Shown: positions 47,972-59,300, counted from the first letter of the stretch. The stretch is 64,000 bases of DNA from Symsagittifera roscoffensis (GCF_963678635.1 NC_087065.1:6905209-6969208); one strand, 5' to 3'. Translations and numbers: made by a program. Notes: generated from the sequence alone by a model not told the origin.

Positions 47972-48083
47972 GAAATATTAAGGCAAATCCGTTTGGTTTA
48001 AGGGGCAATAGCTGACCCAAATATTAAGGCAAAGCCGTTCTACGCTCCTCGGGAACACCTCCCGCTCTGTAAATTTCAGTGAA
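47972..48083. repeat. Inverted repeat partner of 51420-51518 (left)
   Basis: CGAAATATTAAGGCA, TTTGGTTTAAGGGGCAATAGCTGACC and the CTACGCTCCTCGGG-type block pair, inverted, with 51420-51518. A second AAATATTAAGGCA lies at 48020. It may be the left end of an inserted element of about 3.5 kb, or a duplicated 3' gene end, because both copies read VSYCPLNQ in one frame followed by a stop. Confidence 0.55.
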
Positions 48084-49139
48084 AAAAAAATCCAAATCAA
48101 AGGAACACCTCAAACTTATTATGTTTTGAAAAAGGGAAATGTAAACCAACTAAAGTGTCTTGAAAATCTATTCACAAAAAATCAGTAAACTTTCAGGATC
48201 TCGAGCATAGTTTTACTGGTGGTGTTAAAAACTTAAAAAACAAAGTTTTTTTTCCTTCATTTTTAGCCTAAAAATTCATTATCCTTTTTAATTCAAGTGA
48301 ATATGGCATGAAAATCTTAAGAGCTATCAGATGCCCAATTAGGACAAGCGTAGAACCAAAAAACCGTTTATAGCCCAATGAGTGAGAGTAGACGCTTAAA
48401 AAGTTGCGATTTCTTGAAAAAAAAAACTGATTTTTGGGTAAAAACTTTTAAAAAAAATTGGGAAAAAAATTTTTTATCTCGAAATCCATTGAAACTACCC
48501 TCAATCAGTATGCCATAATTTTCTGAGCAGGATAAAGGGTCATGTTCAATTTTCGAAAGGATACATAGATTTTCCTTTTTTCGCGTTTTTTACCAAAAAA
48601 CTGTCAGTTTTACACACAAATCATGTGTATAAACGTATTATAAAGCAGAGTTATGTCTTAAAACACTCTCTGTTACTTTGCGTAAGACCTGGCTAACCCC
48701 ACCGAACATAAGGTATTATGGGAGAGATAGAGAGAGAGCAGAGTGTGTTTGATAAAAAAGCCAAATTAATATGGTTGGACTACCAACAAGAAAATGTTAC
48801 ACTTTTCCATATTTATCTTTCTTTGAAAAGAAAGCAATATCCTGAAAAGGATATCCCAAAGGAGGTTCACTAATGAGCAAGGGTACTTCTCTCTCTCTCT
48901 CTCTCTCTCCATCTTCTTTCTCAAACAACAATTTTAGCAAAAAATTATTCTCGACGATTTTTTTTTGTTTTTCAAGTTTTTCTCTAAACTTCACAGAGCA
49001 AACATTAATTGACTTTATAGGCAAAAGAAAAACTGAAATGAATAATATACACACGGTGAGGTTAAAACTACTTAAAAATCAAATCAAACAAAAAAAATAT
49101 GAAACAAAGGATATTTTTTTTCAGTTATTAGAACTCTCG
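48084..49139. other. No recognisable gene; CT microsatellite at 48888-48909
   Basis: AT-rich sequence with a pure CT run at 48888-48909 and a GA-rich run at 48719-48744 that can pair with it. The open frames on both strands around 48797-49148 include the microsatellite and are not credible genes. Confidence 0.5.
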
Positions 49140-49750
49140 AAACTGTAGTTTTCTCTTTTTGGCGCATAGCAAGCCGAATTTGAAGGGGTGCCATGAATTA
49201 GACCTGGGGTCACTAGATCAAATGTCTCCGCACCCGATGAAACCCGAGCCACCGAATAGGAAGTTGATTGTTCTGGACTTGAAACTGCTCCCCTAACAAA
49301 CGATTCGGGAGCTATTGCTGTCGGAATATCCCAGTACGGTTCGGGCTCTGCATAATCACGAATACATCCCTACTGATTTTCACACAACGGCATTGACTCG
49401 CAGTCATACGCGAAGAGAATTTATCTGAGAGACTGCTCGAGCGAGATTGTGTCGTTCTTTGTTCATCTGAGTCTTTTCTGATGCCGGATATTCTCGTGAA
49501 TAGTACAGCTCTTGTACAATCGTTTTCGATTCTGTCGAAATAGATCGATTTGATCAAGGAGGTAGTTCGGTAGCAAGATATGACTTTTTGTAGTCCATTC
49601 CTCGTTTTGATTTCCGCCGTTTTTTCGGGGAGCCAAGTCATTGAACGGACTTGCTGTAGACGGAGAGACTCTCTCTTTCTGTTGATGGATGATGGCAATC
49701 GACTCTCTCGTGTATATTTGGTAGATAATTGTTCTTTCTCGATCAGACAC
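49140..49750 (-). other. Unrecognised minus-strand coding-like region
   Basis: Two overlapping minus-strand frames (49750-49463 and 49698-49312) and a further open reading down to about 49145 give a composition less AT-biased than the surroundings. It is rich in Arg/Ser/Gln, with pieces such as NYLLDQIDLFRQNRKRL and PSNSACYAPKREN. This looks like a decayed gene with frameshifts. The family was not recognised. Position inside the P2 element or inside the 47.97-51.52 kb insert makes it an element gene candidate. Confidence 0.3.
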
Positions 49751-50401
49751 TGATATTATTTGTTATGGATTAGTCATGACTTGAAGATGACTTAAGTTTT
49801 GTTAAAACAAAATGACTGAATTACCGAAATGAAATTGAAAGAATGAAAAGTATGAAAAGTTTATTAATGAGAATGATATCAGGAAAGGGGTGGCATGGTT
49901 CATTTTGGTCAAAACTAATAAATTTTAGGCTAGGCTATCAAATTTTATTCATTCTCTTACGCATGACGCCTGAGGTCATGTTAAGAATGAATGTGAAAAC
50001 CCGAGTTTTCAGATTTATGTGATAGCTTTATTATAGTGACTACAGGCGAACACACTCAAGTTCAAGTTTTCATAATGGTTTGCCAGACATTCTTTGTCAT
50101 GCTGTTAAAAACTCATTACCATGATTCCTAGCAGTCAATAAATTAACCGTCACAATAAAAAACACTAGTAGATTTTTAGAGTATAGCCGTGGGAAAAAGT
50201 AACTAAAGACCCTTATAAAAAAGGGTTTATCCTTAAAAAAATTATATCCTCGGTGATTAAGTTTTATCAATATGGCTTAAGGCGCTCGTAATTTTTATAA
50301 TCTAAAATTTTACTTTGGGAGCGCATGATCTGTCTCGTATACTGTGATCAGTCATTCTTCAACGTTCCAAACTAAAAACCAGTTGGTTGTTATTCATTTA
50401 G
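49751..50401. other. No recognisable feature
   Basis: Intergenic AT-rich sequence. No open frame, repeat or RNA could be supported. Confidence 0.4.
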
Positions 50402-51349
50402 AATGTACGCTTCTCTTGAAACGGATGTTGACTTTTTCGATGATTTTAGGGATATATCTTCGAATGATAAACGTTTAGTTAGAGTAGGTGCAAAAACATT
50501 CGCACAGATTGGTACTTACATAACTATCAAATTGTACAAAAACTTTGTCAACTGGTGAGTTCGAGTCCTTGGCTGACAATTGTACAAAAATCTAAAAATT
50601 GAGGAAATCAAAAAATTGCGACGTGACTGAAAAACTTGGAAAAAAGCGAAACAAATCTAAAAAAATTTTCATGCTCTGAAAAGGAACGCGAAAGTGAAAA
50701 CATTGATAACTGTCGGGTTGTGTAACATTATTAACTCGTTATTCTATTGAAACTTCAAAGCAATGGTTGAAGCAATGTATGAGCAATCCCCTGATTAATT
50801 CAAACAGTTCCGTAAGAATTACAAGTTTTTCATCCTGAATAAGGAACCCAAGCTAATTTTGCGGTATCCTCCCATTCGAATAAATTAGATTTTTGCAATC
50901 ATTCGATTGACAACAAAAAACATTATCATGCGCTGGTCGAATTCACAAAAGAGTCTACCGGTTTACTAAACAAGATGATTTCAAAAGCCTTCGTTGTCTG
51001 TTGTCTTCTCTTTGCATTCAAATGTTTAATTTTGGGTTGCTCCCACTATGAATTGTCTCGCACTCTGATTGAAAAACTGATAATAACTGTGAATTATAAC
51101 TCCATCAACAACCTAGATAGAGGTGGTGTTCCAGTTCGCAGACGATTGCCTCAAGTTTGCGTCGGCTCGCACATTAAATCTGTTCAAACTCAAACTGACA
51201 TGATTACAAATGTAACAATTGAACGCTTTACTAATATTTTGAATGGTGAAAATGCTGTTGAAATTTGTAGAATAATTGACATAATATTAAGTGGGTATGA
51301 TTGTATGAAAATTGATTCAATCACTTTGTTTGTGAAATTTATCATGTAG
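50402..51349 (+). pseudogene. Gene X: unrecognised plus-strand P2 gene candidate
   Basis: The first piece opens with ATG at 50402 and reads 51 codons (MYASLETDVDFFDDFRDIS at the start, KTFAQIGTYITIKLYKNFVN at the end) to TGA. The middle (50560-50900) is broken but keeps readable blocks such as FKQFRKNYKFFILNKEPKL. The final piece is open from about 50910, includes a Met at 50975 followed by a hydrophobic stretch FVVCCLLFAFKCLILGC, and ends at 51349. If the Met at 50975 were a real start, the protein would begin with a signal peptide or membrane helix. However, the frame is open upstream, so the hydrophobic segment may be internal. The gene runs convergent to the protease and capsid genes. I do not recognise the product. 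Confidence 0.35.
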
Positions 51350-51419
51350 AAGAAATTCAAGTTTGAAATATTGGTTTTCTTTCGTTCTCTTGTAGATCAA
51401 AAAAATGTTACTACACAAG

Positions 51420-51518
51420 TGGGAGGCGTTTATGAGAAGCGTAGCGGCGAGCAACCCCGGGTTAGTTATTGCCCGCTAAACCAAATCGCCATGCCTTAAT
51501 ATTTCGAAGGACTTGATA
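51420..51518. repeat. Inverted repeat partner of 47972-48083 (right)
   Basis: Plus-strand GGGTTAGTTATTGCCCGC, TAAACCAAATCG and GCCTTAATATTTCG are the inverted equivalents of the left partner. A possible acceptor (TCTCTTGTAG) lies just before at 51395-51404. See the left partner for the alternative explanations. Confidence 0.55.
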
Positions 51519-51628
51519 TGAAGGACTTTTCGCGGTTCACAACTTGCAGAAAAAAAAATCTGGTTGTCGATAGGAATGAATTTAAAAAAAGTGAAATTAT
51601 CAATCTTACAAAAAGATCAATAATTAAT

Positions 51629-52050
51629 TTAGGATAAAAGATGTTTAGTAAATCTTATCAAATCATGATCATTAAGTTGGAAACCTATGGGAAATCTATT
51701 TCTAATTATAACACAAGCAACATAAAAATTAATGTCCGCATAACACTGAATCAGCTGATTGTATAGTTTTTTCATCAGTAGTTGGTTTTCCTCGTGAAAT
51801 TTACGTTGCATATTCTTGTACACGAGGGGATAATATTATAATTTTTTAGCTAGAGGATCTGCGGAAAATGTCTGTCCTCCAGCTTGAGCAAAAAGCAACC
51901 AGTGGGTTCCAGGTTGATCCGATGGTTGTGCATTCATAATAATGAACGTATTATCGTTTTTCAGTGCTGTAGAGCATTGAAAGTCTGCCAAAAAAACCTC
52001 TAAAGCGATAATTCAAATGTATACAGCGGTTCAAACTTCCATTATTTGAA
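51629..52050 (-). pseudogene. P2 adenain-like cysteine protease
   Basis: Minus-strand reading after the capsid gene: VFLADFQCSTALKNDNTF, then IIMNAQPSDQPGTHWLLF, in which PGTHW (51913-51899) matches the catalytic His motif of adenovirus-type maturation proteases. A frameshift or stop near 51845 separates this from the C-terminal frame 51823-51629, which ends NRFPIGFQLNDHDLIRFTKHL, also typical of Polinton/adinto proteases. The region that should carry the catalytic Cys (usually CGxxC-like) reads QCYADINFYVAC and looks decayed. Two TGA codons interrupt the N-terminus. Such proteases cleave capsid precursors during particle maturation. Family assignment is from motif and position. Confidence 0.65.
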
Positions 52051-52054
52051 GATT

Positions 52055-53300
52055 ATTCATCTTCTAGCTTAGGTCATACGAGTTTTTTTGGTAATTTTTC
52101 TATCTGAACGCATATAAACTGTTGATGCACGCTCTCCCATAAATAATAACTTGACGTTAGTACCGAGACCTGCGGCAAAATTGAGTTCGACCGAAATAGT
52201 GCAATTGATCAATTGAGAATGAAAGAAATCGTGTTCGTGAGTGGACGTGAGATCAAAAGCCATAATATAATGATTATCATAATTAACGAGACAGATTCCA
52301 AAACAAAATCAAGAGCCTCAAGCGTTTTGTAATAAATTCTTTTACTGTTTGATGTTGAGATGGGAGTTCCGGCAATGGGTAGGCCGTTTCTGTACACAAT
52401 GATCCCATTCAACCTAAACTTCTGGTAATGAAAAGGGTTTGTCCCATTAGTACCCAAATATGCTTCGTTTATGCTCATCATTCTTCGAACAGGTTCTTTC
52501 GCGAAAACATCCTCTTGCGCCAGCTTTGTACTCCTGTAGTTGCGAGATAAGTTTTTGGTACTACTACTATGTAATTGTAAATTGCCGGGTTTTTCGACAA
52601 AATTTTTTCTATTCATGAGAGAACATAATCAGTCACAGTCATCTTTCTGACATAGAGGTTAGCTTCGATTATTTGAACCTTGTAGTGTTTAGCTGCACTT
52701 CAGAAATGACACGTGCAGCTAAAGAGAACCTCTATGAGAAAATCTAATTGTCACACCGCTAAGTAGGTTACAAAATAGCTTCAGCTCGTTCGAGGCCGCA
52801 ACGAGACCTTTACGCTCCGTACCATCCTCAGCTCTCCTTCAATTACCGTTAGTAACTGATGGGTTTTCTTCATAATAATAACCTTGACAAGCCAACCACG
52901 TTTTTCTGGCATCAGTACCGTATGAAAACTCGATCTCAATGAAGCTTTTATGGGCAAAGTTAGCGTTAGTAGTTGATATTTTCTCACCGTTCAGAGACAG
53001 TGTGCACTCAGAAATTGATGAAGATAAAGGATAGTTAACAAAATACGGCATATCTCTGTTTGCCGCCTCTGAAGCATGTGTTCGAAGCACGATTCTACTG
53101 ATTCGATCAACTCATGAAACTATTTCCAAACGAGTACGTTGAAGATCGATGAAGTTATTTCTGTCGCCGAGTACTTCAAACTCGAGCATAGGACCATCAG
53201 GAGAGTAGGATGGTCCAGTTTTTTGTTTGAATGCGTTTTCAAAAGTGACAAGTAAAGGCGGTTTTTTAAAAAAAGTCCAACAAGCTGTGAGTTGTTTCAT
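52055..53300 (-). pseudogene. P2 major capsid protein (double jelly roll)
   Basis: Starts at 53300 with KKPPLLVTFENAF and continues PMLEFEVLGDRNNFIDL, the first jelly-roll signature. The next frame (53090-52839) carries NYPLSSSISECTLSLNGEKI and ARKTWLACQGYYYEENP. After a gap the C-terminal half (52616-52330) has AKEPVRRMMSINEAYLGTN, YQKFRLNGI and GLPIAGTPIST. The last frame (52263-52069) reads MAFDLTSTHEHDFF and FMGERASTVY. The gene is nearly complete in content but split over at least four frames. It is a different lineage from the P1 capsid at 12.3-13.4 kb but has the same order of motifs (REPxRR, YQKF/YQQF, LTS). Confidence 0.8.
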
Positions 53301-53400
53301 TCGAAGTTAAATTAGAAATCATTTTTAACCCATGTAAAGAAATTGGAGCGACTTCTTTGTGCAGTTCGTTTTCTGGGAATGACGCGTCTTATTTTTTGTT

Positions 53401-53707
53401 TCACCACCGTTGTTCTTTTCCAATGGTTTTTCGAGACCTACTTCCTTCTCCTACTTGCTTTTTGATTGTTTTTTTAACGGTGCCCTTGAGTGCCTGCTTA
53501 AGACTTTTTCTTTTTATTGCAACTTCTATCAGTTCAGGAGCGGCCTGAAGAAGTAGTTCTTTTCTGATCTTTTATCACAAACTTTCGAGCCAATGGAAGT
53601 GCCACTCTTCCTATTCCCAAGGCTAATGCACGGGAGCCACTGCCTCTTTATCTATAATGCTTCGAGAAGTGTGGTAGAATTGCTTGGTTGTGGTAACATG
53701 AATGCAT
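53401..53707 (-). pseudogene. P2 pX-like basic protein
   Basis: ATG at 53707. One stop occurs after SKHYR, then RGSGSRALALGIGRVALPLARKF, a small deletion or frame change, and then AAPELIEVAIKRKSLKQALK with the basic tail KKTIKKQVGEGSRSRKTIG, ending at TGA 53403-53401. The Gly/Arg start, hydrophobic helix and basic tail are the same plan as the P1 copy at 19.0-19.4 kb. It sits between the penton-like and capsid genes with short spacers, as part of one minus-strand block. Confidence 0.65.
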
Positions 53708-53714
53708 ATTGATC

Positions 53715-54605
53715 AATTGCTAAACTTTTGAAACTTCAAAGTCAGAACAGTTTTTCCCCCTCCAGCGAAAGGAACAAGCCCTCCAGTTTCTGTGCGCAAG
53801 TTAACAAAAATAATTGAAAATTTGTTGACCTAAGCTTTTTAAAGTCCAAATTACTAAAAACTTTAAGATGATTCGGTTCAATTGTACATGCGTAACTGTT
53901 TTTCACACGACCATTTGTTCAATGACTCGTAACATGGGTGTTTTTATGTCTCCTACTATTTGATATTGAATTATGTCCAGGTAAATAAACTTAAGCTGAG
54001 TTAAGCTGAATACCAGCACATAACATCAACGTGATAGTCAGCAACCAGATCTTGGCGGTGAATGCGCTATGTTTCGAGCTTCTTTATTTGTAACCTATAT
54101 GATAATCAGTTCCATCTCTGACGCCCTTGAATCCAAGTAGACTAGGAATTTGTGTGCTTGAAAAATTGATACCTTCCCAATAATGCAGCCATAATGAAAG
54201 ATGTTTGGTTATGAGGTCTATAACGTAACCCAATTTCTCTAATTCTGTCTTTAGACGAATCTCATCCAGTATTTGTTCAATGCTTGTATACTCTCTTTTT
54301 ATTAGTTTCGCTATTTCTCCAAGGTAAGGCCTGGAGATATTGTCTTTCTCAACTTTCATGCTTTCCTATAACCCAATCTTTTTGTAGTAAACAAGGTTGT
54401 TGTCAGTTACGTTTTTTATCTGAGTGGGGAAGGTAATTTGTGTAACTGCTACTCTCCATTCACCTTGCAAAGTACTTTCTTCACTCAGGATTTTTTCGAA
54501 TTTGGCCAGAGTGTTATCTTTAAAAACTTTCATTGATGCAGATGAAACTAGGGTAATTGTGAACGAAGGGGCAACGTCATGGGTGAAAGTCTGGAAGTGC
54601 ACTCA
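53715..54605 (-). pseudogene. P2 minor capsid (penton-like) protein
   Basis: The N-terminal frame (54602-54366) reads SFTITLVSSASMKVFKDNTL and LQGEWRVAVTQITFP, a beta-strand pattern typical of the family start. The next frame (54359-54084) covers the middle, with FSSTQIPSLLGFKGV. The C-terminal part at 54000-53720 keeps VGDIKTPML and SNLDFKKL. An ATG at 54610 in ATGACTGAG may be the true start, with one lost base. The gene begins within about 20 bases of the integrase stop. It is broken by at least three frame changes. Confidence 0.6.
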
Positions 54606-54629
54606 GTCATGATTGCTTACAATTTCTCC

Positions 54630-55660
54630 TTCTCCAGAACGCGAATCAGTTCAGACTCGTAAAATTTTCCCTCAATCGGTTCTCTGTTAGAATCTATCAA
54701 ATTTTTTGTTGAGGGATTTCGTGTTGGTATGTTAAAAACTTCAAACAATTCATCGGTGAACGATTATTTGTAACCCTTGCGAAAAGGTATGTCTACTTTG
54801 GCGAGTCTAACATAACCACCAACATAAAGCTTTGGACGTCGAACCAATTTCATTGACTGTTCTGCTCCTAATAAAATCAGGCCAGGAACATCTTTTTCGT
54901 TGCTTTGTTTGGCGCAATGTTTGTGACACGATTTATTCTCGAATTGATTGCATTGACAAAACGTGCAATTTGTCAATGTATGAGTAAGTCCAATTATCCT
55001 CCAGGTACAATTATCCTTCAAGATTTGCCAAGGAACGGATATTTCTCTCGGCGAATGCAAACTTTTTTCTCGCGCTCTGAGCTAACTGTTTTTATGTCTT
55101 TTTTTTACATAATGCTTCGAAGGACCCTTTAAACTCTGTGCTTTTGTCCACCCATACTTTTTTCTGTTGCTTTGTCGTTATCATTAGTTTGAACGCTTCT
55201 ACTGTTGTAGTAGCGTACTTTGATTTCAAGGGTAGCACTCTGAGATAGCGGGACATGCAGTCAACTTAACATCATGGTTGTACTGGGCAAGTTTATCAAC
55301 ATAGGCCAGATCTAATGACCAGATTTCGTCGATATCGTAATTTAGTATTTTGATTCGCAGCGTTTTTTGGATAACAGTTCGATATTTCGTGTTCAAGTTC
55401 AGCATGAAGGAAATGTTTAAAATACTTTTGTGACAAATTGGTTGCTTTTATCAAGTTCTTCACACTACCAAATAACGCGGCACCTTTGTCACTGTATTTA
55501 GTTTTCAACATTTTTTCTTCAATCTTGTTAATTTTCCCATTGTTTTGTTTTCCTTTTCGTCTTTTCTGACATTGGAGAATCTGAATCGTTATAGGGCGTA
55601 TAGGGTGTTCCGTATAATTCCGAGCCTTCTTCTGACTCTTTTTCACGTTTCACGAAATTC
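54630..55660 (-). pseudogene. P2 integrase (rve/DDE)
   Basis: The N-terminal frame (55646-55296) contains DKGAALFGSVKNLIKATNLSQ and the start of the core. Frame changes follow: a piece encoding SRYLRVLPLKSKYATTTVEAF-like sequence (about 55250-55180), KKVWVDKS with the second catalytic Asp (about 55160), then an internal loss. The C-terminal domain has GYVRLAKVDIPFRKGYKQSF (54825-54766) and the final EGKFYESELIRVLEKEKL. Unlike the P1 copies it keeps Trp (TGG) before VDK. It is divergent from PolB-2 right, separated by about 700 bases that would hold both promoters. Confidence 0.8.
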
Positions 55661-56363
55661 TTCACGGGACACTGAATAACATGAAGGAAATTTTGATTCC
55701 GATATCATTTACACATTTAAATAACAATCTATGCTTATCATGCATCGGCAACTATCAAGGTATCTAACTTGCAAAATTTTCATTTTTAAATTTACGATTT
55801 TATTTCATCTTAGATGGATAGTTGAGGACTTTATTTTCTGAATACTCTTATCTCATATTTATACTTTTTATTATACCTAATTAGGCAAACCAAGAAGTGG
55901 GCTTGAAATCATTAGGAAATTACTGTTTCACAGTTAAAATTATTCAGAAAAAGTTTTAGGCTCTATCAGACATTCTAAGCTTTAAATTTTGTTATTTAGT
56001 GGTAAAAATCTAAACCAGTCCCCTAAAAGTTGCCAAAACTTAAAAAAATTATCGCTACCCCTTAAAGTTGACAGCAAAAAATTGAGGCTGTAAATGAATC
56101 AGTTTTTAATATATAAAACCCTTGCACTTTAACAGAGTGATGAGACATTTAGAGCTTAAAGCTGTAATAAACCCTGTTTTTGGAAAGGAAAGTACTTATT
56201 GTCATTTTCACGGCGAAGTATAACTCTCGTTAATGGCTTCTACTTGCCCTTACCCGCAAAGTTTTTAGTCCTAGTCACTTCTCGCTTTTGCTTTTTCATA
56301 ACCAGTTTTTCTTCAATCTTGAATTGAAATTTTCCTGAATTATTTCAGTTACTTCAACAAAGA
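55661..56363 (+). repeat. Divergent intergenic region between P2 integrase and right PolB-2
   Basis: Inverted copy of 47253-47945. It has no open frame and contains AT-rich blocks suited to divergent promoters. A TATA-like run (TATATAAAACCC) lies at about 56110, some 250 bases before the polymerase ATG; its counterpart in the left copy is at about 47480. It is the probable start region of PolB-2 transcription. Confidence 0.6.
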
Positions 56364-59300
56364 TTGCCGAACTCTATCGCGACTTCTATCGCGACACCTG
56401 TTCCTTGCCAGCAGTGCGGAAAAATACTGAACTTGAGAAGACATGAGCAGAGAGTTCATAAGATAATTCTTCCCCCTCCTCCTCAAACTGTTTGCGATGA
56501 GTGTCTCGAATCATCCGAGAGTTTGTCGGAAGCCCAAGATAGTCATTGTATCTTTTGCCATAAAATATTACTCACCGCGGAATGCTATGGACAACACTTG
56601 CTGAAGAAGCACGGATTGCCAGTTTGGGATGGCATTGAGACGTCGTCTTCCGCTGCCCCAATGGAAAGCGCGTTCAGAGGCAAATTGCGTCAATACAATC
56701 TCAAAAATGGTGAAAAATAAATGGATTTGCTTCCAGTCATGATGCAAAACAAGGAGGAATTAGATGCTCTCATACTGGAAAGGGTCAAAGAGGGTCTGAA
56801 CAAGGTGCAATTCCACGTGGAAGTGGGAATGATCAAAATCGAAAGGACCATGCTTTTTCTGAACACAAAGACATTGACAGTGTACTTCGAGGGAATAGCT
56901 GGGGATCAATTCTTGGAACTGATTGAACATATGGTCAACCAAGTCAATTCGTTCTCTTCTCGTGCTAGCGGATGGATTATCGACAGAACTGAATAATTGC
57001 AAATTATTTTCGCTGCTTTCTCGCCAAAAAGAGCAGGATCCTACCTCGAGCTACCTGATGCACTCAGCGACGCTTCTACTCTGCTCGCAAAAATCAACAC
57101 TAAAGGTGATGACCGTTGCTTTCTCTACTGTTTTGTTGCCGCATATCACAACGTGAATGAGCGGACCCTCTACCCCACATCTAGACGGTGGCTGGAGAAA
57201 AGTAATGTCTCAACCTACGATCTCGAGAAAGAAAGAAATATGAAAATCAACGGGGAATACGAAATGCCAATAGGTTTGAAAAGCTGAACAGTTGTCAAGT
57301 CAACGTCTTTTGGTAAGCAAATTGTACTTGCCTTTTAAAAATTTTAACATTCCCTCATTAAATTTCTTCACCCATCCAAACACCCTCTATATTTCATTCC
57401 AGAATTGGGTATAAAATTTATTTTTCTGTTCAGTTTCAACGATGGCGAATTGTTGCCCATAAGAGTGTGGAGCAGATTCACTACTAGCCTGATTGTGGAC
57501 TTGTTGCTGCGGACAGATGGATCAAAAAATCACTATGTGTTGATAAGTGATCTGCAAAAACTGGTCGAAGTTGTGCGGCACAAAGTGCGCCGATTCCAAT
57601 CTGGGATTTGCCGCAAATGTCTCCACACATGCGCTTCATTCGAAACTCTGAGAAGACATAATGAACTGTGCTACCAAGACGAAGATGTCGTCAAATAAAT
57701 GCCCAAGCAGGGAAAATATGACCACAAGTTCAAAAACTTAACAGCTCGTTGCTACGTACCCAGAGTAATCTACTTTGATTTGGAGTCACTGCTCTTACCA
57801 GTATACGGAACGCAACCTGACCCGCAAAAGTCCAGCACGCAAACAATTGAAATCGATCAACCATGCGGCTACGCATTAGTATTAATCGAACTTGGGAAAA
57901 ATACCTGTTAAAATTTGAGCTTTAAAGAGGACCGAAAGTGATAGAAGAGCTAATTAGCTCCCTTGAGTCGTTAGCGGGACAAATTTACCTAGAAAAAAAA
58001 AGAAAATATTAAACTTTCACCGGTATAACAGACCAGGAACGGGAAGATGATAAGGTTTGTTGGAAATGCGAGAACGATTTTTCCGACAATGATCAAGTGG
58101 TACTTGATAATTGCCATTACACCAACAAGTTCCTGGGTTGGGCATACAATGAGTGTAACGTTAATAGAAAAACAACAAATTGCATTCCAGTGCTAGCTCA
58201 TAATTTGTCAAATTATGATTTACCTTTTATAATCGAAACGCTGGCAAAAATCGATTCGGCTAACACTTTTTCTGTAATACCCGCATCTGATGAAAAATAC
58301 ATATCCTTGACAATCTCAGTATATATAAAAACGTACACGGACAAAAACGGAAAAATCAAAAAACTCTACAAAAATCTTAGATTCATCGATTCGTATAGGT
58401 TCATGCTAGCACCGTTGGCAAAATTTGTCGATAATTTGCCCAACGAAAAGTTTTTTCTACTGGAGAACTATTTTGAAAAACTCGGCCACTCACCTGAAAA
58501 AGTCAGTATGTTGAAACAGAAATGGCATTACCCCTACTCATATTTCATTTCTTTTGAAAAATTCCGAGAAACTTGCCTTCTCCAAGAGCAATGTGAAAAA
58601 TTAGTCTAACAGGATGGGATGTGAGTGTTTCAAGAAGCGAGTACAATCATGGCCTAAAAGTTTTCACAGAACTGAAGTGTGGTTCACTTGGTGGTTACCA
58701 TGACTTGTACTTGACTACAGATGCGTTTTTACTTTCTTCCGTTTTCAAAGCTTTTCGTGAAGTTTCTATCAAACATACGGGATGGATTGCGCCTTTTACT
58801 TCACGGCAAGTAATCTATATGGGGACGCCATTCTAAAAGTTTGTAAGCCCGAACTGAAACTCTTAACGGACCGTGGTTATCTGGACCTTGTGCAGCGAAA
58901 GACATTTTTGAGGCATGTCGTCGGCTTACGCGCGTCGATTTTACTTAGAGCAAACAATAAATACCTCGACGAATTTTGGCCCTCAGAACTATCAAGCTAC
59001 ATCATCAATATTGATGCAAACAATTTATACGGGGGGATAATGAAACACTGCCCTTTGCCATTAAACGATTTTTCAATAGTTGAAAAAAGTCTGGCAGATA
59101 TACTGCTCACCAGCGAAACCTCAGAGTGGGGTTATATAGTTGAAGTCAAATTAACCATACCCGAAGAACTTCACGACTTTTTTTTCTGATTACCCCCTTT
59201 GCCCCCTCTCGTGAAGTAGTGGACTTTGGTGCAATAAGCAACGAGCAAGTCGACATGTTGGGAGAACTGGGATTCACCACACTGCCGAAAGTGCCAAAGC

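Noticed and set aside
48797-49148. Open frames on both strands across the CT microsatellite
   Set aside because: Reading depends on the low-complexity CT/GA run. No other support.
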